Positions 18,034 through 26,942 of a DNA stretch of 64,000 nt are shown here, piece by piece (position 1 is the first letter of the stretch; each line of letters opens with the position of its first letter). The translations under genes were made by a program, and so were the position numbers. Below the pieces are notes generated by a model. It was not told where the DNA came from. It ran no database searches and saw only the letters and a program-made list of their open reading frames with translations. Location: NCBI RefSeq assembly GCF_039724765.1, contig NZ_CP155729.1, forward strand, positions 1,550,001 through 1,614,000, in the 5' to 3' direction. This stretch comes from Sagittula stellata E-37 (GTDB lineage: Bacteria > Pseudomonadota > Alphaproteobacteria > Rhodobacterales > Rhodobacteraceae).

Positions 18034-18085
18034 GCGCGGCAAGGTGTAGGGCGGGGCTTTGCGCCGCCACCCCCACCGTCTGCCG

Positions 18086-18706
18086 TCAGGCCCGGCGCAG
18101 GGTCGCTGTCAGGACGCCCATGCCGATCAGCGTCGCTCCCCCGGCACGTGTTATCCAGGTCAGTGCGGCGGGCTTTGCGATCCAACGTCTCAACCGGTCG
18201 GCTGCCAGTGCATAGGCCAGCGCATTCAGGGTCGCCAGCGTCACGAAGGTGGCGATCAGGATGGCGAATTGCGGCAGCAACGCCCGACCGGGATCCAGGA
18301 ACTGCGGCACGAAGGCCACGAAGAACGCGATGCTCTTCGGGTTCAGCGCCGTCACCGCCGCGTTGTGCAGATAGACCGACCGGGCGGAGACTTCTGCGCG
18401 CGGCAGGGACAGCCCCTCGGCGGGTGCCGACCGTATCAGCTTGATGCCAAGCCACACGAGGTAGACCGCGCCCACCCACTTCAGCAGGGTAAACAGCGCG
18501 GCAGAGGTCGCGACCAGCGCGCCCAAACCGGCCAACGAGGCCGACATCGCCACGAAATCACCGGTGGCGACACCGGCGGCAGAGGCCACCGCGACAGACC
18601 GGCCCTTCGACAAGGCGTAGGACAGGACCAGCAGGACGGTCGGCCCCGGTATCAGCAGCAGCGCCGTCGAGGCCGCGACGAAGGTGAGCCAAATTGACAG
18701 GTCCAT
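18086..18706 (-). CDS. LysE/RhtB family amino acid exporter
   Basis: This 206-residue inner-membrane protein has six hydrophobic segments and the family signature LLLIPGPTVLLVLSYALSKGR near the N-terminus, with VTALNPKSIAFFVAFVPQFL in the middle. Members export amino acids such as homoserine, threonine or lysine; the substrate cannot be read from sequence. Its start is 4 bp from the stop of the upstream DUF2927 gene, so the minus-strand genes from 19756 to 18086 probably form one transcript. Confidence 0.92.
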   Translation of the reverse strand: MDLSIWLTFVAASTALLLIPGPTVLLVLSYALSKGRSVAVASAAGVATGDFVAMSASLAGLGALVATSAALFTLLKWVGAVYLVWLGIKLIRSAPAEGLSLPRAEVSARSVYLHNAAVTALNPKSIAFFVAFVPQFLDPGRALLPQFAILIATFVTLATLNALAYALAADRLRRWIAKPAALTWITRAGGATLIGMGVLTATLRRA

Positions 18707-18710
18707 GGTC

Positions 18711-19388
18711 TTACTCCGGTGGATAATGTCTGCGCAGGGCCATCACGTCCTGCGCCGACAGTTGCTTGGTGTCGTTGCTGTCCTGCGAGAAGATCGAGAC
18801 GCCTTCATACACGGGGTTGCGGATGTCGGTCAGCAGCCCCAACGCCTGCGTCACCTCTTCCAGCATGGCGGATTCGTAGTGCTGGATGTGCAGCCGCGTC
18901 CCGAACAGGATCGTGGCCCGCAGGATGGTCTTCGTATCGCTGCGCGACCAGACGATGACCCGCGCGCCCGTGACCGTGGTGCCGTCCGCGCCGTCTATCC
19001 CGGTCCGCGCCAGAGGCTTGCTGCCGTCGGTGTCGAGAAAGTGTATGCTGATGTCTGCCTCGGCCCCAGGTACCACCTCTTCGACCCGGATGCCCGCGCC
19101 CGCCGCGTTTATATACTTCACTGCACGGGCCAGTGCCGCCTCTGCGCGTTTGGTCTTGCCGCCCAGGAACGCACGGTCCATCGAGGCGATCCGGACACGC
19201 ACGGGGCGTTCGGCGTTCCAGTGCAGCATCGGTTTGCCGCAGCGATCTCCCGGCGGGGCGGCACAGGCCACTAGCCGGTAGAAATCCTCGTCTGACAGCC
19301 ATCCGTCGGATTCCACGTAGTCCTTTGCGGCGGTGGCCGCAGTTGCGGTAAGCGCGGCCAGAACGAGGCCGCAAAAGGCGGGACGCAT
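18711..19388 (-). CDS. DUF2927 family secreted protein
   Basis: This 225-residue protein has a signal peptide (MRPAFCGLVLAALTATAATAA). The mature part resembles DUF2927, which is reminiscent of zinc-dependent exopeptidase-like proteins, with YESAMLEEVTQALGLLTDI as the most characteristic stretch; a full HExxH is not present. The frame is open for 540 bp further upstream, but that region overlaps the next gene, and the signal peptide fixes the start at 19388. It sits 11 bp after another secreted-protein gene. Confidence 0.75.
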   Translation of the reverse strand: MRPAFCGLVLAALTATAATAAKDYVESDGWLSDEDFYRLVACAAPPGDRCGKPMLHWNAERPVRVRIASMDRAFLGGKTKRAEAALARAVKYINAAGAGIRVEEVVPGAEADISIHFLDTDGSKPLARTGIDGADGTTVTGARVIVWSRSDTKTILRATILFGTRLHIQHYESAMLEEVTQALGLLTDIRNPVYEGVSIFSQDSNDTKQLSAQDVMALRRHYPPE

Positions 19389-19399
19389 GGGCAGGCGGC

Positions 19400-19756
19400 T
19401 CACTTCTGCGGATTGGTGTTTTCGATCATCTTGTATGCGACGCGGTAGAGATAGGTCGACGGCGGCGCCTGCCTGCATTCGTTCAGCGTGGCCTCGTAGA
19501 TCTTCAGCCCGCCGACGTTCTCGACAATGTCGGTAAAGCCCTTCTCCCGTTCCGTCGTCGCCCGGGTCCATACGCCCAGCACCCAGCCTGCCAACTGGCC
19601 CTTCAGACTTTCGTCCGTGCCATGGAAGGTCTCCAGCACCTTGGCACAGGTCCAGCCACCAGCGCCCATGACGTAGCTGTCGGTCGAACTGAATGTGACC
19701 TGCGCCGATAGCGGCGACGCGCATGTCACGATCAGGGCGAGGGCAACAAGGCGCAT
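19400..19756 (-). CDS. small secreted protein, unknown
   Basis: This 118-residue protein has a signal peptide (MRLVALALIVTCASPLSAQ) and two mature-domain cysteines (GGWTCAKVLE and NECRQ) that could form a disulfide, an arrangement vaguely like HdeA-type periplasmic proteins. AGGAG precedes the ATG by 7 bp. It is the first gene of a likely minus-strand operon with the DUF2927 and LysE genes. Function is unknown. Confidence 0.7.
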   Translation of the reverse strand: MRLVALALIVTCASPLSAQVTFSSTDSYVMGAGGWTCAKVLETFHGTDESLKGQLAGWVLGVWTRATTEREKGFTDIVENVGGLKIYEATLNECRQAPPSTYLYRVAYKMIENTNPQK

Positions 19757-19831
19757 CACGGGTCTCCTTCGTGCCGAAGTCTAGCGCCGGGGACGCGCGC
19801 GGGGCAAGCCCGACGGCAACCGCTACGCCCC

Positions 19832-20701
<870 letters not shown>

Positions 20702-20939
20702 TGGGCTCTCCTGGCTGTTCATCGGGCGTCTCGCGGGCAGTTAGCCATGGCCAAGGCATGGCTGCAACAGCGGATCGGCGAAGCTGCACGCATGGCGCTG
20801 ACACCGGTGTGGGTCGGTCAGTTCTTTGAAATCAACGCCTTGCGGCGCACGGGAGCTTCGGAAAGGTATGGCTTCTGCAAAATCGAGAATAATTTCCGAA
20901 ACAGGGAAATGTGCCTTTGAACCTGCCATCCGATCCGGG

Positions 20940-21692
20940 TCAGGCGTAGATGTCCAACCCGCCCTTGATGAGTAGCACGACGGAGAGGATCAGGAGGAAT
21001 ATCTCAATCACGATCCGGTAGGTGCGTTCCGGTAGGTGGGCGGTCAGCCAGCGGCCGCCGTAGGTCCCTATCATCCCGGTGACGCAGAGCGCCGCAACAA
21101 GCCCCCAGCGCAGCCCTTCGAACTGGCCGATGGACCAGTAGGCGGGCAGCTTCACGAGGTTGCCGATGGCGAAAGAGATGGCGACGGTGCCGGCGAACTC
21201 CAGCTTCGGCAGGCGTTGCGGCAGCAGGAAGGCCTGCACGGGCGGCGCGCCGGAATGGGTGATGAAACTCGCGATGCCCGTTATCGTGCCCCAAAAGACG
21301 CCCGGCGCGACGTCCGCGCTGGTTGGTTCCGGCGTCTCCTTTTGCCGCAGCGCCCGTCCCCAGGTGCGGGCGATGTACCAAAGGCCGATCAGCCCGGTGA
21401 AGATCAGCAGCGCCCGTTCCGGTGTGTAGGGCGTGATGACCGTGGCGATGGCCACACCCAAAAGGATCGACGGAACCAGGATGGCGACGTTCCGACGGGA
21501 GTAATCCTTGCGATAGAGCCATACGCCGATCCAGTCGGTGGCCACGAAGACCGGCAACAGGGTCGCCGCCGCCGTGACCGGGTTCATGAACAGCGAAAGC
21601 ATCGGCACCGCGATGGCCGCGGCAGAGGCGAGCCCGCCCTTGGAAAAGCCGACGATCAGCGCTGCGACCAGGAGAAGAGAGGTTTCGAGCAC
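20940..21692 (-). CDS. TauE/SafE family sulfite/organosulfonate exporter-like protein
   Basis: This 250-residue protein has eight hydrophobic segments and matches the TauE/SafE family (AALIVGFSKGGLASAAAIAVP at the N-terminus, GIASFITHSGAPPVQAFLLP in the middle). Members export sulfite, sulfoacetate or related anions. A GTG start at 21692 is favoured, with AAGGA upstream. It diverges from a SulP anion transporter gene, which makes a sulfur-anion role plausible but unproven. Confidence 0.88.
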   Translation of the reverse strand: MLETSLLLVAALIVGFSKGGLASAAAIAVPMLSLFMNPVTAAATLLPVFVATDWIGVWLYRKDYSRRNVAILVPSILLGVAIATVITPYTPERALLIFTGLIGLWYIARTWGRALRQKETPEPTSADVAPGVFWGTITGIASFITHSGAPPVQAFLLPQRLPKLEFAGTVAISFAIGNLVKLPAYWSIGQFEGLRWGLVAALCVTGMIGTYGGRWLTAHLPERTYRIVIEIFLLILSVVLLIKGGLDIYA

Positions 21693-21981
21693 GGGTTTTC
21701 CTTCTTGGCAGAGACCCGGATTGGCGGAGACCCGGAGGCCGTTGCCCAAAAGGTCTGCCCTTCCGTCCCTCTTGCAGGTCTGCCGTGTATCTTCAAGGTA
21801 TCCGCGTCCACTGCGGCTTCACGGTGGCGAAAGGGGAAACCGGCCGCCGGGCAGAAGAAATCCGTGCATCTGCATCGATTCCTGTCTATAGCGAAGCCGA
21901 ACGCGCTGCTTTGCAGCATTGTCGGTGGTGTTTGCGCTCTCGTTGCGCTATGCCGCCGCCTCGCGACGAAGAGGATCCCCG

Positions 21982-23610
21982 ATGAAAAACACCGTACTGG
22001 CGAACTTCGCCAAACGCCTTGCCATGCCTGACCTGTCCCTCATGCCGGAGGAGAGACTGACACCTGAACGACTCCGGATCGAAGTGCTGGCCGGCCTGAC
22101 CGTTGCTCTGGCTCTGGTGCCGGAAGCGGTGGCGTTCGCCTTCGTGGCGGGGGTGCACCCGCTCGTCGGGCTTTACGCGGCTTTCATGGTGGGACTTGTC
22201 ACCGCCCTCTTCGGCGGCCGTCCGGGCATGATTTCAGGCGCAACCGGCGCGCTCGCTGTCGTCATGGTGGCGCTGGTGGCAGAACACGGGGTCGAATACC
22301 TCTTTGCGACCGTGGTGCTGATGGGCATCCTGCAGGTTCTGGCCGGGGTGATGCAGTGGGGCAAGTTCATCCGGCTGGTGCCGCACCCGGTGATGCTGGG
22401 CTTCGTCAACGGGCTGGCCATCGTGATCTTCCTCGCCCAGCTCACGCAGTTCAAAGTGCCCGGCTCCACCGAGATTTCGGGCCATGGCGCCGGGGGCGGC
22501 GAGTGGCTGACGGGTCTGCCGCTTTATCTGATGCTGGGCCTCGTGGCTCTGACCATGGCGATCATCTGGCTCATGCCGAAGGTGTCCAAGGTCGTGCCCG
22601 CACCGCTGGCCGGGATCGCCGTCGTCGCGGCCATCGTGATCGGCTTCGGGCTGGACGTGCCGCGCGTCGGCGACATGGCCTCCATCGAAGGCGGGCTGCC
22701 GAGCTTCCACGTTCCGATGGTCCCGCTGAACCTTGAAACGCTGGAAATCATCTTCCCCTACGCGGTGATCCTCGCGGCGGTCGGTCTGATCGAATCCCTG
22801 CTGACCCTGAACCTTGTGGGCGAGATGACCGGCAAGCGCGGCGGCGCCAGCCAGGAGTGTATCGCTCAGGGCGCGTCCAACGTTCTGACCGGCTTCTTCG
22901 GCGGTATGGGCGGCTGCGCCATGATTGGCCAGTCGATGATCAACGTGAAATCCGGCGCGCGCACGCGGATCGCAGGCATCGTGGCGGCACTTTTCCTGCT
23001 GTCCTTCATCCTCTTTGCCTCGCCGCTGATCGAGATGATCCCGCTGGCGGCGCTGGTCGGCGTGATGTTCATGGTGGTGATCGGCACCTTCGCGTGGAAC
23101 TCGCTCAAGATCCTGCTCAAGGTCCCGGCGATGGACGCCTTCGTCATCATCCTCGTGACGGTTGTGACGGTGCTGGAGGACCTCGCCGTCGCGGTCGTCG
23201 TTGGTGTCATCGTGTCGGCGCTGGCCTACGCCTGGAACAACGCGCGGCGCATCCATTCGCGTACCTACGTGACGCCCGAGGGCGCGAAGGTCTATCAGGT
23301 GCAGGGGCCGCTGTTCTTCGGTTCCTCCGACGGCTTTGTCGAGATGTTCGACGTGGCCGAGGACCCTTCGCTGGTAGTGGTCGACTTCGCCGACAGCCGT
23401 GTGGTCGACCAGTCGGCGCTGCAGGCGATCGAGGCGGTTGCCGGCAAATACGCGGCCGTGGGCAAGACCGTGCAACTGCGGCACCTGTCGCGCGATTGCC
23501 ACCGGCTGCTCAACAAGGCCGGACACCTGATGATCGATTCCGACGACGATCCGGATTACGAACTGGCGGTGGACTACGGGGTGCGGACCGGCATCCTCGG
23601 CGGACATTGA
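21982..23610 (+). CDS. SulP family anion transporter with STAS domain
   Basis: This 542-residue inner-membrane transporter has about twelve hydrophobic helices (GLTVALALVPEAVAFAFVAG; GATGALAVVMVAL) followed by a C-terminal STAS domain (VVDFADSRVVDQSALQAIE) from about residue 430. Members carry sulfate, bicarbonate or other anions, some with sodium. The ATG at 21982 follows GAAGAGGA. A strong terminator lies 21 bp after the stop. Substrate is not determinable. Confidence 0.93.
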   Translation: MKNTVLANFAKRLAMPDLSLMPEERLTPERLRIEVLAGLTVALALVPEAVAFAFVAGVHPLVGLYAAFMVGLVTALFGGRPGMISGATGALAVVMVALVAEHGVEYLFATVVLMGILQVLAGVMQWGKFIRLVPHPVMLGFVNGLAIVIFLAQLTQFKVPGSTEISGHGAGGGEWLTGLPLYLMLGLVALTMAIIWLMPKVSKVVPAPLAGIAVVAAIVIGFGLDVPRVGDMASIEGGLPSFHVPMVPLNLETLEIIFPYAVILAAVGLIESLLTLNLVGEMTGKRGGASQECIAQGASNVLTGFFGGMGGCAMIGQSMINVKSGARTRIAGIVAALFLLSFILFASPLIEMIPLAALVGVMFMVVIGTFAWNSLKILLKVPAMDAFVIILVTVVTVLEDLAVAVVVGVIVSALAYAWNNARRIHSRTYVTPEGAKVYQVQGPLFFGSSDGFVEMFDVAEDPSLVVVDFADSRVVDQSALQAIEAVAGKYAAVGKTVQLRHLSRDCHRLLNKAGHLMIDSDDDPDYELAVDYGVRTGILGGH

Positions 23611-23631
23611 TCCCCGCAGAAGATCGGAACG

Positions 23632-23658
23632 GGGCGGCCTGCAGAGGCCGCCCTTTTT
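23632..23658 (+). terminator. intrinsic terminator of SulP gene
   Basis: GGGCGGCCT pairs with AGGCCGCCC (9 bp, 4-nt loop), then five T residues. Confidence 0.9.
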
Positions 23659-23689
23659 CATGTCCAGTGCGTGAATGCCGGGGCGCGGG

Positions 23690-24340
23690 TCAGGGCGCCA
23701 GCCGTTCCAGAGCGCCCACATCGCCGGCTTCGAGCGCAGGCCGTGCGGCGGCGATCCGTTCGGCTGGCCAGTCCCACCAGGCGAGCGCGTTCAGCCGCGC
23801 GATAACGTCCTCAGACAAGCGCATGCGCACCACCTTGGCCGGGTTGCCTGTGACGATGGCATAATTCGGTATGGCTCCGCGTACCACGGAACCGGCGCCG
23901 ACGATGACACCGTTGCCGATCCGCGCTCCGGGCAGAACCATCGCGCCGTAGCCCAGCCAGACGTCATGGCCTATGGTCGTATCGCGGGTGTCGGGCTGGT
24001 ATCCGGTCATCGCGTCGGGATCGAACACGGTGAACGGGTAGGTGGTCAGACCGTCCATCGCATGGTTGGCCGACGACCCGATGAAGCGCACGCCGTGGGC
24101 GATCTGGCAGAACTTTCCGATGCTGAGCGACTCTTGCGAGAACGGGAACAGGTAGGGTGCGAGGCGCGCGGCCCAGTCCTCGGGCGGATCGAAGTCTGAC
24201 GCGTAGGTGTAGTCGCCGACGACGAACCTTGGATGGTCGATCACGGCCTTCAGGTGGACAGTGCCGACATGCGGGGAACCGTCGGGCAGGGTGATCGGAT
24301 GGCGACGCGCGGCGTCGGGCAGGGAGAAACGTGCAGGCAT
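23690..24340 (-). CDS. CatB-like hexapeptide O-acetyltransferase
   Basis: This 216-residue left-handed beta-helix acetyltransferase has the xenobiotic acetyltransferase pattern: SIGKFCQIAHGVRFIGSSANHAMDG with the catalytic histidine, then TTIGHDVWLGYGAMVLPGARIGNGVIVGAGSVV. Members acetylate chloramphenicol, streptogramins or sugars. A chromosomal copy in this setting need not confer resistance, and the substrate is unknown. It is convergent with the SulP gene. Confidence 0.9.
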   Translation of the reverse strand: MPARFSLPDAARRHPITLPDGSPHVGTVHLKAVIDHPRFVVGDYTYASDFDPPEDWAARLAPYLFPFSQESLSIGKFCQIAHGVRFIGSSANHAMDGLTTYPFTVFDPDAMTGYQPDTRDTTIGHDVWLGYGAMVLPGARIGNGVIVGAGSVVRGAIPNYAIVTGNPAKVVRMRLSEDVIARLNALAWWDWPAERIAAARPALEAGDVGALERLAP

Positions 24341-24549
24341 GGTGCCTCCTTTGAAATGCTGAACGGATGTCAGGGGTTCAAAGGTGCTGGTCCATGTCGC
24401 TCTCCATCGGCTTTATTGGATGCGTAGCATGACGCGGGCAGTTTGGCCACGGCCCTTGTCGCGCGAAACCGCACGGCGGTCATGACGGGTCGGCAGGTGA
24501 CCTGTTTGGCCTGCGGCCAAAAGCACCCACCCGCCAACCCGGGGCCAGC

Positions 24550-25155
24550 TCAATCGCCGGGGCGCTTGAGCGAGAACTTCTCGCGCACCACCGTGTAGTC
24601 GCGGTAGCCCATCCGGGACAGCGGGTTGTAGGCCAGCACGTCGAAGATGCCGTCGATCAGGCAGTCGTCGCGCATGTGCACACCCGTCACCTCGCCGAAC
24701 ACCGCGAAATTGCTGGTGCCCTCCAGCGCGACGATCTGCGTGAGCCGGCATTCGAGGTTGGCAGGCGCCAGCGCGACGCGCGGACAGGCAATGGTCTCGC
24801 ACTCGGCCTTCTCAATCCCGGCCTCAATGAACTCATCCGTTCCGGCAGGCAGCGGGGCAGAGGTCGCGTTCATGGCGTCGCGCATGGCGAATTCGACGAT
24901 GTTCACGCAGAAGACGCCGGATTCGCGGATCTGGGCGACGCTGTCCTTGGTATCCCCGCGGTCGTCCTTGGATGAGGTGGAAGAGAACATGACCTGCGGC
25001 GGAGTGTAGGCGCAGGCGTTGAAGAAGGAATAGGGGGCGAGGTTGTCGCGCCCGTCGGCCCCCCGGGTCGAGATCCATCCGATCGGACGAGGGGTGACGA
25101 TGGCATTGAACGGATTATGTGGCAGGCCGTGACCGTCAGCGGGGCGGTAGAACAT
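24550..25155 (-). CDS. flavin reductase-like FMN-binding protein
   Basis: This 201-residue protein has the flavin reductase-like split-barrel sequence (NAIVTPRPIGWISTRGADG, NLAPYSFFNACAYTPPQVMFSS). Members bind FMN and serve as reductases for two-component oxygenases or as stand-alone enzymes. CAGGAG lies upstream of ATG 25155. No partner monooxygenase is adjacent. It diverges from a GNAT gene. Confidence 0.88.
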   Translation of the reverse strand: MFYRPADGHGLPHNPFNAIVTPRPIGWISTRGADGRDNLAPYSFFNACAYTPPQVMFSSTSSKDDRGDTKDSVAQIRESGVFCVNIVEFAMRDAMNATSAPLPAGTDEFIEAGIEKAECETIACPRVALAPANLECRLTQIVALEGTSNFAVFGEVTGVHMRDDCLIDGIFDVLAYNPLSRMGYRDYTVVREKFSLKRPGD

Positions 25156-25274
25156 GGTGTTGCTCCTGTTTGCAGCGGATTCCCGCTGGTGATAGGGCGT
25201 TTGGAGGCGAAGTGCACGTGCCTCACGGCGCAGGCAGCCTGCAAACGTGCAGGCGGGAAGGGAGGCCCCGACGG

Positions 25275-25766
25275 GTGTATGTGACGACCGAGGAACGGCC
25301 CGAGGACTGGTGGGATGTCGAGGCGCTGTTCGACCTTGCCTTTGCACCGGGACGTACGGCCCTGTCTTCTTACCGGCTGCGCGATGACGTGCCGCCGGTG
25401 GCACCGCTTTGCCGCCTGGTGCGGGACGGATCGGGCACCGTCGTGGGGGCCATCCGTTACTGGCCGGTCCGGATCGGCGATGCAGACGTCCTGCTGCTGG
25501 GGCCCGTCGCGGTGCACCCGGTCGCGCAGGGCGCGGGGCTGGCGGCGCTCCTCATCCGCGAGACGCTGTCGAAGGCCGCGGAGCTTGGTTTCGAACGGAT
25601 CCTGCTGGTCGGCGACCGGCCGTACTACGGGCGCTTCGGCTTTGACCGGCTGGAGGGGGTCGAGATGCCCCCACCCACAAACCCGGCGCGGATCCTCGGG
25701 CTGGAACTGGTGGACGGCGCATGGTCCGGCGTGACCGGAGAGGTGGAGCGCGCATTGCCGGAGTGA
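25275..25766 (+). CDS. GNAT family N-acetyltransferase
   Basis: This is a GNAT protein of about 163 residues, with the acetyl-CoA-binding loop VAVHPVAQGAGLAALLI (V-x-V-x-P-x-x-Q/R-x-x-G) near residue 80 and a YYGRFGF motif typical of the YhbS-like subgroup. The start is probably GTG 25275, after AAGGGAGG; GTG 25281 is an alternative. The substrate is unknown. Confidence 0.85.
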   Translation: MYVTTEERPEDWWDVEALFDLAFAPGRTALSSYRLRDDVPPVAPLCRLVRDGSGTVVGAIRYWPVRIGDADVLLLGPVAVHPVAQGAGLAALLIRETLSKAAELGFERILLVGDRPYYGRFGFDRLEGVEMPPPTNPARILGLELVDGAWSGVTGEVERALPE

Positions 25767-25824
25767 GCGCCACGTCTTGAACGTCGCGGGTTCGGTCACA
25801 TCTTTTTCATCAGGAGGATGCGCC

Positions 25825-26586
25825 ATGACCGAAATCACACCCGTCGGAACCCCCGAAGATCAGGTGCGCCTGCTGGCGAAGCGCTACAGGTCGGCCAATT
25901 CGGTCGGCATGCAGTTGCTCAACCTGATCGGGGGGCAGGCGGAGAACCTGCTGGAACGGTTGCCGGATTCGGCCAAGGACCGGCTGGAGGTCACGGCAGA
26001 GCGTGCCTTGGGCGCCGCGCTGGACGCCGCCGGACGGACGCGCGGCATCGTCCCGGACCAGAAAGGATGGCTGAACACAGCGATGGCGACGGCCATGGGG
26101 GTCGCCGGCGGCGTAGGTGGTCTGCCGTCGGCCTTGGCGGAACTGCCGGTCACGGTCACCGTCCTCATGCGCGCGATGCTGGGTATCGCCGCCGAACACG
26201 GGTTCGACCCGGAAAGCCCGGAAGTGGCGAAGGAGTGCCTTGCCGTCTTCGCCTCTGCCGGACCGCTGTCCAAGGACGACGGAACGGACATCGGCTTTCT
26301 GGCGGCGAGGGTGTCCCTGACCGGGGCCAGCGTGAATGGCCTGATCGCGCGTGTCGCGCCACGTGTCGCGACTGCGCTCGGTCAGAAACTGGCCGCGCAG
26401 ACCGTGCCAGTGCTCGGCGCTGCGGCGGGTGCCGCCGTGAACTACGCCTATACCTCGTACTACCAGCAGATGGCGCATGTGCACTTCGGCCTGATGCGGC
26501 TGGCCGAGGACAGCGGGCGCCCCAGGGAAGAACTTCTGGACATGCTGCGCGAGGAGCTTGAACCGCCGCGGATACGACGAAACTGA
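25825..26586 (+). CDS. EcsC family protein
   Basis: This 253-residue protein matches the EcsC domain family (TAMATAMGVAGGVGGLPSALAELPVTVTVLMRAM; AAAGAAVNYAYTSYYQQMA). Two glycine/alanine-rich segments could insert in the membrane. The family was named from a Bacillus ABC-transporter operon, and the biochemical role is unclear. AGGAGG stands 7 bp upstream of ATG 25825. Confidence 0.85.
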   Translation: MTEITPVGTPEDQVRLLAKRYRSANSVGMQLLNLIGGQAENLLERLPDSAKDRLEVTAERALGAALDAAGRTRGIVPDQKGWLNTAMATAMGVAGGVGGLPSALAELPVTVTVLMRAMLGIAAEHGFDPESPEVAKECLAVFASAGPLSKDDGTDIGFLAARVSLTGASVNGLIARVAPRVATALGQKLAAQTVPVLGAAAGAAVNYAYTSYYQQMAHVHFGLMRLAEDSGRPREELLDMLREELEPPRIRRN

Positions 26587-26596
26587 ATTTCGGATT

Positions 26597-26622
26597 TTCG
26601 GTAACTTTGGCTTAATACCGAA
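26597..26622. repeat. 7-bp inverted repeat after ecsC
   Basis: TTCGGTA and TACCGAA are separated by 12 bp directly after the EcsC stop codon. No T-run follows; it may be a transcript-end hairpin or a protein-binding site. Confidence 0.4.
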
Positions 26623-26639
26623 GATGTAGCGTCTCGGTC

Positions 26640-26852
26640 ATCCGGGGCACAAAAGGCCCTGCCAAGCAATCCGGTCCCAAAACCCTACGCGACAGGCTGT
26701 CCTGAAAGCACACAGTACCTGCATGTGGGAACCGGCTCCTGCCGCGCGGAAGCGTGCGCAGGGCTCTTTGCCAGAAGGCGGAGGGCGGATGAGACGTCAG
26801 AGACTAACGCGCTCCGGTTCGGTGTAAAACGCGCCGACCGGGGCGTTTTTTG
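26640..26852 (+). ncRNA. candidate small RNA with intrinsic terminator
   Basis: The 356-bp gap between ecsC and ptsP holds no convincing coding region. It contains a stable hairpin near 26748-26774 (CCTGC-CGCGC arms with one bulge) and ends in a terminator at 26828-26851 (AACGC...GCGTT plus six T). The terminator is 240 bp past the ecsC stop, further than expected for that gene. A 6S-like or other trans-acting RNA is possible. The 5' end is a guess. Confidence 0.3.
26826..26852 (+). terminator. intrinsic terminator in ecsC-ptsP gap
   Basis: AACGC-x-CC and GG-x-GCGTT pair around a GACC loop with one internal mismatch, followed by six T residues. It ends either a long ecsC transcript or an independent RNA. 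Confidence 0.75.
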
Positions 26853-26942
26853 CGCGGGCATCGATCGGGCGCGCAAACGTGCGGTGGAAGCGCCTGGCCG
26901 CTCGGGCACCTGCCGGTCAAATGGCTTTGTCCGATGGCTTTG

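Noticed and set aside
21780..21900. Cobalamin-type riboswitch upstream of the SulP gene
   Set aside because: The GC-rich leader lacks the B12-box consensus, and the downstream gene is not a usual target.
26685..26909. 74-codon minus-strand frame in the ecsC-ptsP gap
   Set aside because: No ribosome-binding site, arginine/serine/proline-rich composition, and it runs opposite to a clear terminator.
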